A stretch of DNA of 64,000 nucleotides from Bacillus sp. FJAT-29790 (lineage in GTDB: Bacteria; Bacillota; Bacilli; Bacillales; Cytobacillaceae). The notes under the pieces are model-generated. The model had not been told where the DNA came from. It searched no databases and saw only the letters and a list, made by a program, of their open reading frames with translations. The position numbers and the translations under genes are program-made. The first letter of the stretch is position 1; each line of letters opens with the position of its first letter. Below are positions 9,670-19,189 of this stretch, piece by piece. The stretch is taken from positions 144,525 to 208,524 of the forward strand of contig NZ_JAHNZZ010000004.1 in NCBI RefSeq assembly GCF_019039215.1, written 5' to 3'.

Positions 9670-10956
9670 ATGACAAAGAAGCTATGTGTAATTGGTCTTG
9701 GATATATCGGTCTTCCGACAGCCGTTATGTTCGCCAATCACGGAGTGAAGGTTCATGGCGTTGATATAAATGAAAAAGCGGTTGCACTCATCCGCAATAA
9801 ACAGCTTCATATAGAAGAAAATGGTTTACAGGACCGTTTGAATACAGCGGTGGACAGCGGTCATTTCACAGTTTCGACTGCACCTGAAGAGGCGGATGTA
9901 TTCATTATTGCCGTCCCATCACCAATCAATGCTGATAAAACAGCAAACCTAGACTATGTGCGTATGGCAACCGAATCCATTGTTCCACTTGTGAAAAAAG
10001 GAAACCTGGTTATTCTTGAATCAACGGTTCCACCGAGAACAGTGGAAGACGTAATGATGCCAGTCCTGGAAAAAACCGGACTTGAGATCGGCACAGATCT
10101 TTACATTTCCCACTCACCAGAACGAGTCATCCCAGGGAAAGTATTTGAAGAGCTTGTGAATAACGACCGAATTGTCGGAGGAATTAATGAAGAGTCATCC
10201 CGCTTAACCGAAGAGCTATACCGCATTTTCGTAAAAGGGAATATTCATATCACAGATGCGACAACAGCGGAAATGGTAAAAATAATTGAAAATACGTATC
10301 GAGATGTAAACATTGCCTTTGCGAACGAGCTTGCGAAAATCAGTGATCAAGTCGGGGTAAATGCCTGGGAAGCGATTAAGCTTGCTAATTATCACCCACG
10401 CGTAAATATCCACCTCCCTGGACCTGGTGTTGGCGGGCATTGTATTGCTGTCGACCCATGGTTCTTAGTTGAACTGCAGCCAGAGCTCGCGAAGATCGTT
10501 CATTTAGCACGAAAAACAAATGACTCCATGCCAGAATATACGGCACGTCAAGTAAAGTCATTTCTTGATAAGAAGAACATTGCCCATGGACGTGTGGCAG
10601 TATTTGGACTTTCCTTTAAAGCGAATATTGATGATATGCGCGAAAGCCCTGCAATGGAAGTGTTGAAGCATTTAGAAGAACTTGGCATTGACTATACAGC
10701 CTATGATCCGCATATAAAAGAAAATAATTTTTCCCGTCAGACGCAGAATATAGAAGAAGCAGTTAAACACGCAGATCTTATTATTGTGTTGACAGATCAT
10801 AATGAATTTAAAGCGATGAATCCAGAAGCATTTGCCGACCAATTGCGTGGAAAGCATATTTTTGATACAAAAAATTGCATTGTCCGTCCTGTATGGGAAA
10901 AAGCGGGCTTCGAAGTCACGGTGCTTGGTGATTCAAAGAATGTCACCACGGTATAA
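9670..10956 (+). CDS. wecC: UDP-N-acetyl-D-mannosamine dehydrogenase-type nucleotide-sugar dehydrogenase
   Basis: This 428-residue protein belongs to the UDP-glucose/GDP-mannose dehydrogenase family. It has an N-terminal Rossmann motif (VIGLGYIGLPTAVMFANHGV). The active-site segment GPGVGGHCIAVDPWFL carries the catalytic cysteine in the WecC-style context GGHCIAVDP rather than the GSCFPKD of Ugd. The C-terminal domain begins near FGLSFKANIDDMRESPAMEV. It most likely oxidises UDP-ManNAc (or a related UDP-HexNAc) to its uronic acid for the wall polymer. Starts at ATG 9670 behind CGAAAGGAAG. Substrate choice is an inference from the active-site sequence and from the WecG-type gene next to it. 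Confidence 0.88.
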   Translation: MTKKLCVIGLGYIGLPTAVMFANHGVKVHGVDINEKAVALIRNKQLHIEENGLQDRLNTAVDSGHFTVSTAPEEADVFIIAVPSPINADKTANLDYVRMATESIVPLVKKGNLVILESTVPPRTVEDVMMPVLEKTGLEIGTDLYISHSPERVIPGKVFEELVNNDRIVGGINEESSRLTEELYRIFVKGNIHITDATTAEMVKIIENTYRDVNIAFANELAKISDQVGVNAWEAIKLANYHPRVNIHLPGPGVGGHCIAVDPWFLVELQPELAKIVHLARKTNDSMPEYTARQVKSFLDKKNIAHGRVAVFGLSFKANIDDMRESPAMEVLKHLEELGIDYTAYDPHIKENNFSRQTQNIEEAVKHADLIIVLTDHNEFKAMNPEAFADQLRGKHIFDTKNCIVRPVWEKAGFEVTVLGDSKNVTTV

Positions 10957-10992
10957 TGAACCGCTGTGATTTCTCTCAAAATAGGTGATGAG

Positions 10993-11700
10993 ATGAAAGA
11001 AAAATTTCTAGGGGTAGACGTTTGTAAACAAAATTATGAACAGTTAACCTCTTCCTTATTGAATGATATCGAACAGAATAAGAAATCCTTTATTGTTGCC
11101 ATTAATCCGGAAAAGATTATGAAGGCCCAGGAAGATCAATCCTTGAAAGAGCTTCTGAACAAGGCTGATTATCAAATTCCAGATGGAATAGGGATCATCA
11201 TTGCCTCTAAGCTTAAAGGCGGGCAAATTCGCGAGAGGGTGACAGGCATCGATATGATGCTTACCCTTTGCGGAGCTGCTGCCAGCCATGGGAAAAAGAT
11301 TTTCCTTTATGGGGCAAAGCCGGGGATTGCCGATAAGGCAAAAATAAAGCTAGAAGAGCGTTTTCCTGGTATTCAAATTGTCGGTGTCATTAACGGCTAT
11401 GAGAAAGATGAGCGGCTGATTGAACAAACAATCAATGAAGCCGACCCCGATATTATTTTTGTCGCTAAAGGAAGTCCGGCACAGGAATATTGGATTTTGG
11501 ATCACATGAATAGGCTCGCACCGAAAGTATATCAGGGAGTAGGCGGTTCCTTTGATGTGATTTCTGGCCGGATTAATCGAGCACCTGAATTATTTCAAAA
11601 ACTAGGGATGGAATGGTTTTACCGGTTAATGAAAGAACCTTGGCGCTGGAAACGCCAGCTGCTCCTTCCTAAATTTTTGATTAAGGTACTCAGGGATTAA
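10993..11700 (+). CDS. tagA: WecG/TagA/CpsF-family glycosyltransferase
   Basis: Members of this family transfer N-acetylmannosamine or ManNAc-uronate to the lipid-linked first sugar in teichoic-acid, enterobacterial common antigen or capsule assembly on the inner membrane face. The family core is visible: AINPEKIMKAQ, then YQIPDGIGIIIASKLKG, GTDMM-like GIDMML, FLYGAKPGIADKA and GSPAQEYWI. The C-terminal membrane-associating tail is GMEWFYRLMKEPWRWKRQ, followed by LLLPKFLI. The frame is open from GTG 10966, but ATG 10993 has AGGTGATGAG directly upstream and gives the usual length of about 235 residues. The gene symbol indicates the family; the exact acceptor is unknown. Confidence 0.88.
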   Translation: MKEKFLGVDVCKQNYEQLTSSLLNDIEQNKKSFIVAINPEKIMKAQEDQSLKELLNKADYQIPDGIGIIIASKLKGGQIRERVTGIDMMLTLCGAAASHGKKIFLYGAKPGIADKAKIKLEERFPGIQIVGVINGYEKDERLIEQTINEADPDIIFVAKGSPAQEYWILDHMNRLAPKVYQGVGGSFDVISGRINRAPELFQKLGMEWFYRLMKEPWRWKRQLLLPKFLIKVLRD

Positions 11701-11714
11701 AGGAAGGAAAAGCT

Positions 11715-13250
11715 ATGTCAAAATTAAAAATTGCAAGCATACTGTTTTTGCTTTCCACTTTCTTTTTGAAGTTTTCCAGCATGATTCGGGATATTGTCAT
11801 TTCAGGCTTATATGGTGACTCCTATATGGCAGATGCTTATTTTGCTGCGATGACGATTCCGAATGCGATTGTCCTTTTTATGCTGACGGGGATGAAGGAT
11901 GCCTTTTTGCCGAGCTATTATAAATACGACCGGCTTGGAAAAGGCTTTTCTCATTTAACGAATATTGTCAAAGGGACATTCTGGATCTCGGCTGGAATCT
12001 CCGTTATTGGAGCGGCTGCGTCCCCATGGATGGTCAAAATCCTTTATCCAGAGTTCGCTCATTTTGAGCAAGGCATTCAAATTGCAGCATGGACGGCTGC
12101 AATTTACTTTTTATCCATCGCGCTAGTAGGCGTGAATGCCGTATATGAAGGATATTTCGACTCTCAGAGAAAGTTCTCCTTTTCGACCTTTTCGCAAACC
12201 ATTGTCGTCTTAACAACGATTTTGTTTGCGTTGATCTTTCATAAATCTTTAAGTATTTATGCTGTTCCTCTGGGCTATTTAGCAGGGACCTTTTTGTCCT
12301 TCCTTGTTAAGCTATTTTATATGACACCGCCGAAGCTTTTAGCCTGGAGACAAAGAATGGACATGCTTGAAATTCGGCAATTTTACTGGATATTCATTCC
12401 TGTCGGATTAACGATCGCTGTTGGGCAAATTAACCTGACAGTCAATATGCTCTATGCTTCAAGGCTTGGAGAAGGGGTTGTTTCCAATCTGAATTACGCT
12501 TTCCGGCTCGTGAATATTCCGCAAGCGATTTTTGGCGTAACGATTGCAACGATTATTTATCCGATTTTAGCAAAAGCGAAATCAGAAGGAGATAGCGGCC
12601 TTTTCAAGCAGGGAATGGAGCGGGGCCTGTCCTTTATGTTCTTATTCCTTGCACCGACGGTCATCGGTATGATGATGCTGATGGAATCAATCGTCCGCTT
12701 AACATATGAGCGGGGGGCATTTACGGAAAGTGCAACCGCCTTAACAAGTGAATACGCGCTATTTTACATTGGCTCAGTCCTGTTCTACAGCATCCAAGCT
12801 GTCGTGGCAAAAGGATTTTACACACTTGAAAAAGGCCATTATATGATGAGAGTCGGTATGTTATCCGTTGTCATCAATATTTTTTCAAACTATATTCTCG
12901 CGAAGCTCATGGGGCCTGCTGGGCTAGCCTTGTCTACTTCAATTGTAGGCTTCATATACTCAGCCATCACTTTTACAACACTTTACAAAATATCCGGCGG
13001 TTTCAATTTGAAATACATCGGGAAAGAATATGCTAAAATTATCGCAGCTGCCGTCCTGATGTATGCTGGACTGACTGGCCTCGGCATCATGGTCACTCCA
13101 GAAAAATGGGGCGACATCCCTTATCTGGCCATTATGATTGCTGCTGGTGCGCTGCTATATTTTGCCGGCTTATATTTATTAAGAGCAGCATCCCTATTCC
13201 AGCTGCTTTCAAGAGGAGGGAAAGAAAAGTCTTCTAAAACAGGGGATTAA
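11715..13250 (+). CDS. murJ: MurJ/MviN-family lipid-linked oligosaccharide flippase
   Basis: This 511-residue polytopic membrane protein is a MOP-superfamily flippase. The N terminus FLLSTFFLKFSSMIRDIVIS with YGDSYMADAYFAAMTIP is typical of MurJ, followed by about 13-14 hydrophobic segments. MurJ-type proteins flip lipid II or related polyprenyl-linked glycans across the membrane. Because it lies between a TagA-like transferase and a Wzy-like polymerase, it may serve the local polymer rather than, or as well as, peptidoglycan. The start ATG 11715 follows AAGGAAGG and is 14 bp after the tagA stop; the next gene begins 4 bp downstream, so these are one operon. Confidence 0.9.
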   Translation: MSKLKIASILFLLSTFFLKFSSMIRDIVISGLYGDSYMADAYFAAMTIPNAIVLFMLTGMKDAFLPSYYKYDRLGKGFSHLTNIVKGTFWISAGISVIGAAASPWMVKILYPEFAHFEQGIQIAAWTAAIYFLSIALVGVNAVYEGYFDSQRKFSFSTFSQTIVVLTTILFALIFHKSLSIYAVPLGYLAGTFLSFLVKLFYMTPPKLLAWRQRMDMLEIRQFYWIFIPVGLTIAVGQINLTVNMLYASRLGEGVVSNLNYAFRLVNIPQAIFGVTIATIIYPILAKAKSEGDSGLFKQGMERGLSFMFLFLAPTVIGMMMLMESIVRLTYERGAFTESATALTSEYALFYIGSVLFYSIQAVVAKGFYTLEKGHYMMRVGMLSVVINIFSNYILAKLMGPAGLALSTSIVGFIYSAITFTTLYKISGGFNLKYIGKEYAKIIAAAVLMYAGLTGLGIMVTPEKWGDIPYLAIMIAAGALLYFAGLYLLRAASLFQLLSRGGKEKSSKTGD

Positions 13251-13254
13251 CGTC

Positions 13255-14520
13255 ATGAAAAAAATTATCCAACAAATGAATCGCATTGATACATTTTCAC
13301 CATATTTCTTTATCCCGTTCATCCTGGTTCTTTATTTTTTTACGAGCCTATTCGATTTTAGTCGATTTGAATATTTTGAAGTCAGAAAGAATGTCCTTCC
13401 TCCATTATTGGTGGGGCTTGCCTCATACTTTGCTGCCGTATACGTAACGGAAAAGAAGAAATGGACATTTCCTTCCTTCGGCTTATCGTTTTTAAAAGGA
13501 AAAATTCTCTGGCTTCTGTATATACTAGGATTTATCGGCTTAGTTGCTTATTTGATTATGCTATTTACTGGGCAAATTGGAATCACGGATGAATCTGTTC
13601 GCCGAAATCTCGATCCGAAGCTGAACTTTTTAAGCGCATTATTATGGTTCGCGGTTATTTTCCTAATCTGTAACCGAGTAGTGAAGGAAAAGGAATTAAC
13701 AAATAAGAAGAAATTCGTCTATGGTGCCATCCTTGCTACGGTATTTGCCTTGTTTATCCTGATGGGCTACCGTACACCAATTGCGATCATGTTCTTCACA
13801 TCGCTTATTGTTTATCATTATATTATTAAAAGAATTAAACTAACTTGGTTTTTAAGTTTCCTATTTATCGTAGGACTTCTCTTTTCTTTATTCGGGTTCT
13901 ACCGGATTGTCTCAGAAGATACAACGAAGGAATTTAATAGCAGGCTAGGCCCAGACGTTGAACGGATGGAAGAAGATATCGATCGAGATCGCATGATTCA
14001 GCGGAAGATGAACGCAACGCCAAAATGGGTTCGTGCGCTCAATAGTGAAAGTGTGACTGGACATATCGTTTTAAGCAAACTGATGGAATACACTGACAAG
14101 GAAGGCTTTTTGTATGGAAAGCTGAACTTTGGTACGTTTGAAGCAGTCCTTCCAGGGAAACATATTTCTCCAAGGAGCCAAATCACGGAAATGGTGAACT
14201 CCCTTAGTATTGAAGAAGGAAAATACATTACACGTCCGGGGAGAACGACAACTCCGACTTATCTTGGCCAGCTCTATGTGGATGGGGGATACATTGCCAT
14301 TGTGATTGGGTTTGCACTTTACGGATTTGTAATCGCCATGCTCTATAATCAAATGCGTGCAACAGGGATTAAATCCTACCAAACGATCGGTTATGCCTTT
14401 GTTACAACCATTTTTATGATATGCCTTCATACAGGCTTGCTAGATTTAATATTTATTCTGATGATTGGCTATGCCATTCTTTCAGCAAGCATTGAACAAT
14501 CAAGAAAGCAAGCTTCTTAA
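13255..14520 (+). CDS. Wzy-like oligosaccharide repeat-unit polymerase (O-antigen polymerase/ligase-type)
   Basis: This 421-residue protein has about 10-11 predicted membrane spans and one large hydrophilic extracellular loop between about residues 220 and 345 (from DTTKEFNSRLGPDVERM to ITRPGRTTTPTYLG). This is the layout of Wzy polymerases and O-antigen ligases. The motif RPGRTTTPTYLGQLYVDGGY near the loop's end resembles Wzy-family loops. It would join undecaprenyl-linked repeat units outside the membrane. It follows the flippase by 4 bp and is the last gene of the operon. The family call rests on topology and context because Wzy proteins are poorly conserved. Confidence 0.8.
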   Translation: MKKIIQQMNRIDTFSPYFFIPFILVLYFFTSLFDFSRFEYFEVRKNVLPPLLVGLASYFAAVYVTEKKKWTFPSFGLSFLKGKILWLLYILGFIGLVAYLIMLFTGQIGITDESVRRNLDPKLNFLSALLWFAVIFLICNRVVKEKELTNKKKFVYGAILATVFALFILMGYRTPIAIMFFTSLIVYHYIIKRIKLTWFLSFLFIVGLLFSLFGFYRIVSEDTTKEFNSRLGPDVERMEEDIDRDRMIQRKMNATPKWVRALNSESVTGHIVLSKLMEYTDKEGFLYGKLNFGTFEAVLPGKHISPRSQITEMVNSLSIEEGKYITRPGRTTTPTYLGQLYVDGGYIAIVIGFALYGFVIAMLYNQMRATGIKSYQTIGYAFVTTIFMICLHTGLLDLIFILMIGYAILSASIEQSRKQAS

Positions 14521-14559
14521 AGAAAGATGGGAAAATAACTGAAAAGCGCAAAATACCAA

Positions 14560-14588
14560 TTGTGATAAATAGGTAACAGTGGTAAAAT
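14560..14588 (+). promoter_or_regulatory. Sigma-A-type promoter for a candidate small RNA
   Basis: TTGTGA (14560-14565), a 17-bp spacer, then TAAAAT (14583-14588). It lies just after the polymerase gene and before a terminator with no gene between. The AAGCGCAAAATACCAATTG stretch immediately upstream matches the region before wecC. Confidence 0.5.
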
Positions 14589-14594
14589 ATATTT

Positions 14595-14690
14595 AACAGA
14601 GAGATTTATTTCCTTCTGCTTTCTTATAATACAATCTCGGTTGGTAGCCCAGAGGGAGAACACCTATCTTGCGGAAGATAGGTGTTTTTT
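14595..14690 (+). ncRNA. Candidate small non-coding RNA (about 95 nt)
   Basis: A promoter-like TTGTGA/TAAAAT pair is followed, about 95 nt later, by a strong intrinsic terminator (14659-14690), and the span has no ribosome site or open frame. GAGATT near 14602 can pair with AATCTC near 14633, giving a helix before the terminator hairpin. I do not match it to a known RNA family. A second TATAAT at 14625-14630 could give a shorter transcript. It could instead be a leader remnant or just the 3' end of the operon. Confidence 0.4.
14659..14690 (+). terminator. Intrinsic terminator after the wall-polymer operon
   Basis: AACACCTATCTT, loop GCGG, AAGATAGGTGTT, then TTTT: a perfect 12-bp stem with a T run. 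Confidence 0.9.
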
Positions 14691-14819
14691 CTTGGGATTA
14701 GTAAATACTGGTGACTATGTGTGGTTCCGGGTGCCCGTAACCACTTTTAAAAGCGAGTTAGTTTTTCTGACAATCTAGCCAGCGCCGTGATTGCGGGGAT
14801 ACGGACAAATCGATGGTAT

Positions 14820-15430
14820 TTTGGAGGAGCAGAAGTGTCCATCAAAGTGCTTCAAACGGACAAATTGGGGTAGAAGTGTCCTCAAAGTACTTCAAACGGA
14901 CAAATCGCTGGCATTTGGGGTAGAAGTGTCCGTTAAAGCGCTTCAAACGGACAAATCGCCGGCATAATGGAGTAGAAGTGTCCGTCAAAGTGCTTTAAAC
15001 GGGCAAATTGTCGGCATTTGGAGTAGAAGTGTCCGTTAAGGCGCTTCAAACGGACAAATCGCCGACATTTTGGGGTAGAAGTGTCCGTTAAAGTGCTTCA
15101 AACGGACAAATCGTCGGCATAATGGAGTAGAAGTGTCCGTTAAACGCTTTCAAACGGACAAATCGTCGGCAATTGGGGTAGAAGTGTCCGTTAAGGCGCT
15201 TCAAACGGACAAATCATCTGCAATTGGGGTAGAAGTGTCCGTTAAAGCCCTTCAAATGGACAAATCGTCGGCATAATGGAGTAGAAGTGTCCGTTAAACG
15301 CTTTCAAACGGACAAATCGTCGGCAATTGGGGTAGAAGTGTCCGTCAAAGTGCCTCAAACGGACAAATCGTCTGCATAATGGAGTAGAAGTGTCCGTCAA
15401 AGTGTTTCAAACGGACAAATTATCGGCTTG
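14820..15430. repeat. 51-52 bp tandem hairpin repeat array, about 12 copies
   Basis: AGAAGTGTCC (with a short variant at 14872) starts at 14831, 14872, 14922, 14974, 15025, 15077, 15129, 15180, 15231, 15283, 15334 and 15386. After the first two copies the spacing is 50-52 bp. Each unit has arms TGTCCGTT and AACGGACA around a loop of about 11 bp (AAAGCGCTTCA type). It fills the gap between the convergent polymerase operon and slaP. Its period matches the 84-692 array although the sequence is unrelated. Confidence 0.95.
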
Positions 15431-15511
15431 CATGATAAGAATTGTCCTTCATCGATGCTATTCCAAAAGGGAAAATCCGCTATAATATAAAAATTAGTGT
15501 TTCTGAAATGC

Positions 15512-15559
15512 AAAAGGGGCATCTCTAAGGCGAAAAGTCGACTTTGAGATGCCCCTTTA
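15512..15559 (-). terminator. Terminator after slaP/secA2
   Basis: AAAAGGGGCATCTC pairs with GAGATGCCCCTTTA, with T tracts on both sides; it lies just past the slaP stop. The loop contains the palindrome AAAGTCGACTTT. It can work in both directions. Confidence 0.85.
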
Positions 15560-15564
15560 ATATA

Positions 15565-16461
15565 TTATTTCTGCGGAGGAAACGCCTTCCACTTACTCAA
15601 ATCCGGTTTTTCCTTCAGTACAAGCTCTTTCGGGAAAATAAATGTCCAAGGTTTGCTTGTGTTTGCTTTCACTTCAAAATTGTCTAGTGCAAATCCGCCT
15701 TTAGCAATCAAATCGCCGGCAGCATCTTCAACAATGAGGGGAAGCTGCTGCAGTGTGAGGTTCTTCTTGCCGCCATTGCGGATCAACATCGTAATATGTA
15801 ATGTCCCATCATCTGCATGATGCGCTTGAATGCCCATAAAGTTTACTTCACCAGCCTTTGGAGGCGTGATATTTTGTACAAGTTGGGCAAGCTTCTCTTT
15901 ATCAGCATCAGCAAGGCTCTTTTCCCAGCTTTCCGCTAAGTCAAGGGAGTGAGGCAGCTGCTCTTTCTTCAACTCAAACGCAAGCTTCCAATCGGTTTGC
16001 GGGATTTCCTCTGCAAAAACATTGCTCTCTTCAAAAATAAACGGCCATGGACGGCTGCTTTCCGCAGGCAGCTCGCCAAGCTGAGAAAGGTCAAAATGCT
16101 GACGTGCCAGCGTTTCGCCGTTCGGTCCGATTAACATAAGAGGCATATCCTTTTCAAACTGGATTCCTTTCGCTAGGCTGTTGCGGACAAACGCAGTTAC
16201 GTATAACTTTCCATCTTCTTTCTTCAATTCAATCCCTGAAAGAGAAATTTGGTTTTCTTTCAGCAGCGGAAGCTCATTGTTTAAAAACTGAAAGTAATAG
16301 CGTTCCTCTTGGCCAATCTCCGCTTCAGGAGGAAAAGATAGAGCCGTTTTTACTTCCCGGTCGGATGAAGCTTCTTCTTCCCCTAATAATTCCTTCGAAT
16401 CAACTGAGCTGTCTGTTCCTTGTTTCTCCATTTTATCTTTGCGGTTAAAAAGTCCAAACAT
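15565..16461 (-). CDS. slaP: Accessory Sec system S-layer assembly protein SlaP
   Basis: This 298-residue protein matches the SlaP type known from Bacillus anthracis, where SlaP works with SecA2 to secrete S-layer proteins. It lacks a signal peptide. Two copies of one domain are visible: the first runs from LNNELPLLKENQISL to SSRPWPFIFEE (about residues 60-150). The second runs from GEVNFMGIQA to NTSKPWTFIFP (about 200-280). Both end in the same S(R/K)PWxFIF motif. The start ATG 16461 follows TGGAGGT. It lies 128 bp downstream of secA2 on the same strand, so the two are probably co-transcribed and share the terminator at 15512-15559. A paralogue lies at 31782. Confidence 0.9.
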   Translation of the reverse strand: MFGLFNRKDKMEKQGTDSSVDSKELLGEEEASSDREVKTALSFPPEAEIGQEERYYFQFLNNELPLLKENQISLSGIELKKEDGKLYVTAFVRNSLAKGIQFEKDMPLMLIGPNGETLARQHFDLSQLGELPAESSRPWPFIFEESNVFAEEIPQTDWKLAFELKKEQLPHSLDLAESWEKSLADADKEKLAQLVQNITPPKAGEVNFMGIQAHHADDGTLHITMLIRNGGKKNLTLQQLPLIVEDAAGDLIAKGGFALDNFEVKANTSKPWTFIFPKELVLKEKPDLSKWKAFPPQK

Positions 16462-16589
16462 CTAATAACCTCCATTAAGTTCTCCAAGATTAAGATCAAC
16501 GGGCATGTGGGGACGACCCTTCTTTCGTGTACTACTTATGCAAGCGAGTGTTCCCCGCATTTTGCTAGTAGGACCATGTCTACCCACCC

Positions 16590-18947
16590 TTATCCCTTTG
16601 TTTCCAATGCTCCAACCAAGTTAGCCATTTGACGGCTGATGTCACGCTCAAGCTCATAATACATTTGTGTAAATAATTCAAGCGCCTCACGCGCATATTG
16701 TCTCATCGGATCTTCCTGACTATAACTGCGCAAACCGACGCCTTCCTTTAGGCGGTCCATTGCATCAATATGTTTCAGCCAGTGGTAGTCGGTTACAGAT
16801 AATAAGAACTGCTTGATCGCCTTGCCGATCTCAGCATTTTCTTTATATTCATCAAGCATTGGCAAGTAAGCATTCATTGCAGCATAAATTGGCTCCGTAA
16901 CCTCATCTAAATCATGAGGATCATTCGGAAAATCAAGCAAGTCATGCGGGAAAATTTGCACGATTCTTTCTTTTAATTTCGTCAGCTTCCACTCTGGTTT
17001 GTCGGCGTCAGCAGGACAACAGCGCTCAATTTCCTCTTTAATATACGATTCAATGGACGCTTTCACAAGCGGAAGCAAATCATCACTTGTTAAAACTTTA
17101 TTCCTTAAATCATACACCGTGTTGCGCTGTAAACTTAGTACATCATCAAGCTTCAGATGATATTCACGGATAGAGAAATTAGCTCCCTCGCAAATACGCT
17201 GCACCCGGTCAATAAACTCATGAATGTTTTTATTGATGATTAGCCCATTCGAGTCGGTTTTAAGCGAGTTGCTCATCTTTTCAACATCGTCTCGCGCAAA
17301 GCGTCGGATCATTTCATCTTCGATCGAAATAAAGAATTCGGAACAGCCTGGATCTCCTTGGCGGCCTGAGCGCCCTTTCAACTGATTATCAATCCGGCGG
17401 GATTCATGCTTTTCTGTTCCGATGACGTATAGCCCGCCAAGCTCAGCGACTCCTTCACCAAGCATAATGTCCGTTCCGCGGCCTGCCATATTGGTGGCTA
17501 CGGTAATCCTGCCTTTTTGACCTGCAAGAGAGATGAGCTGGATTTCCTGTTCGATCGTTTTCGCGTTTAGCAGTTCGAAAGGAAGTTTTTCCTTCCTTAA
17601 GAACTCAGCCACTTTCTCTGACTGGAGAATGGAAGTCGTTCCAATCAAAATAGGCTGGCCCTTTTCGTGCAGTTCTTTCACTCTCTTGATAGCAGCTTCA
17701 TATTTATGCTCAATGGTGTCATATACCTGGTCAGGCAAATCGACACGGATAATCGGTTTGTTTGTCGGGATTTGGACGACATCCATATTATAAATTTGCT
17801 GAAATTCTTTCTCTTCTGTTTTCGCTGTTCCTGTCATGCCTGAAAGAAACGGGTACAGCCGGTAATAGTTCTGAATCGTAATCGATGCCTGTGTTTTATT
17901 TTCTTCAGATACTGCAAGTCCTTCTTTTGCCTCAATGGCCTGATGGAGCCCGTTGCTGAGCGTGCGCCCTTCCATTGGACGACCTGTAAACATATCGATC
18001 AGAAGGATTTTCCCTTCTTTCACAATATAATCGACATCCCTGCTGAACATGACTCGTGCACGCAGCGCCTGGATCATATAATGATAGAGAGTCTGGTGTT
18101 CAAGATCATATAAATTATCAATATCAAACCCGCGTTCAATCCGGGCAATGCCTTCGTCTGTAAAATTGGTTGTTTTCGTTTCGATATCAAAAATAAAATC
18201 AACATCTTCTTTAAACGATTTCGCAATTCTTGCACAGAGGTAGCTCAATTCAGTACTAATCCCTGTTTTGCCGGCAATGATTAGCGGCGTTTTCGCTTCA
18301 TCCACGAGAACACTGTCCACCTCGTCGATGATAGCAAAATGATAAGGTCTCTGTGCACGCTGCCTGATGTCATAAACCATATTGTCACGAAGATTATCAA
18401 AGCCGAATTCGGTTCCAACTCCGTAAGTAATATCCGCTTGGTACGCAAACTTCTTGTGATCCGGCTCCATCTGTGGAAGGTTTAGGCCGACAGTTAGGCC
18501 GAGGAATTCGTGAATCTGTCCAATTAGTTCACGGTCACGTCTAGCTAAGTATTCATTGACAGTAATGACATGAACACCTTTCCCTTCAAGGGCACGCAAA
18601 TAGCTGGGCAAAGAGGCAACGAGCGTTTTCCCTTCCCCAGTAGGCATTTCGGCAATATTTCCTTCCGTTAGCACCATTCCACCGATAAGCTGCACATCGA
18701 AGTGGCGCATGCCAACAACCCGCTTTGCCGCTTCACGGACAACAGAAAAAGCATCTGCCTGAATATCAAAAATGGTTTTACCATTTGCAAGCTGAGCTCT
18801 AAAATAGCCAGTCTTTTCTCGCAGCTCTTGATCGGACAGCTGCTCATATTGCGCTTCTAGCGCATTTATCAATTCTACCTTTTTGTAATACTCTTTAATT
18901 TTTTTATCCTGTTTATCTCCAACAAGCTTTTTAAAATAAGCTAGCAT
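16590..18947 (-). CDS. secA2: Accessory Sec translocase ATPase SecA2
   Basis: This is a SecA-family preprotein translocase ATPase that drives export of selected proteins, typically S-layer proteins and wall hydrolases, through SecYEG. It has DEAD-motor features: MPTGEGKTLVA (Walker A, near residue 100), the IIDEVDSVLVDEAKTPL motif II region, GMTGTAKTEEKEF, and TNMAGRGTDIMLGEGV followed by GRSGRQGDPG. At 785 residues it is shorter than housekeeping SecA, and its C terminus lacks the zinc-binding CxCxSGxxxxxxCH tail, both typical of SecA2. The frame opens at TTG 18965, but ATG 18947 is preceded by GGGGAGAG and starts with MLAYFKKLVG. slaP is downstream; a large subtilase is divergent. Confidence 0.95.
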   Translation of the reverse strand: MLAYFKKLVGDKQDKKIKEYYKKVELINALEAQYEQLSDQELREKTGYFRAQLANGKTIFDIQADAFSVVREAAKRVVGMRHFDVQLIGGMVLTEGNIAEMPTGEGKTLVASLPSYLRALEGKGVHVITVNEYLARRDRELIGQIHEFLGLTVGLNLPQMEPDHKKFAYQADITYGVGTEFGFDNLRDNMVYDIRQRAQRPYHFAIIDEVDSVLVDEAKTPLIIAGKTGISTELSYLCARIAKSFKEDVDFIFDIETKTTNFTDEGIARIERGFDIDNLYDLEHQTLYHYMIQALRARVMFSRDVDYIVKEGKILLIDMFTGRPMEGRTLSNGLHQAIEAKEGLAVSEENKTQASITIQNYYRLYPFLSGMTGTAKTEEKEFQQIYNMDVVQIPTNKPIIRVDLPDQVYDTIEHKYEAAIKRVKELHEKGQPILIGTTSILQSEKVAEFLRKEKLPFELLNAKTIEQEIQLISLAGQKGRITVATNMAGRGTDIMLGEGVAELGGLYVIGTEKHESRRIDNQLKGRSGRQGDPGCSEFFISIEDEMIRRFARDDVEKMSNSLKTDSNGLIINKNIHEFIDRVQRICEGANFSIREYHLKLDDVLSLQRNTVYDLRNKVLTSDDLLPLVKASIESYIKEEIERCCPADADKPEWKLTKLKERIVQIFPHDLLDFPNDPHDLDEVTEPIYAAMNAYLPMLDEYKENAEIGKAIKQFLLSVTDYHWLKHIDAMDRLKEGVGLRSYSQEDPMRQYAREALELFTQMYYELERDISRQMANLVGALETKG

Positions 18948-19189
18948 TTTGTTCTCTCCCCACAACTAAACACTTGCAATTTTTGCAAATTCCTAGAAAC
19001 AGTATACCACTGTTTTTCTTGACTTTCATCTAATGGCAGGGAAGAAATTAAATCCATTTCCCAAAGGGAATTATAGTAAAAAATAATTAAAATGGGAATT
19101 TTTAATAAATTTTAGTTTATTATGTAACTATTTCCATTTGAAATCGTCTATAATAAAGTGAGTCTATTAATCTATTAGGAGGGTTTCAT

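Noticed and set aside
14820-15430. Possible CRISPR array
   Set aside because: The whole unit is repeated, so there are no unique spacers between short repeats, and no cas genes are present.
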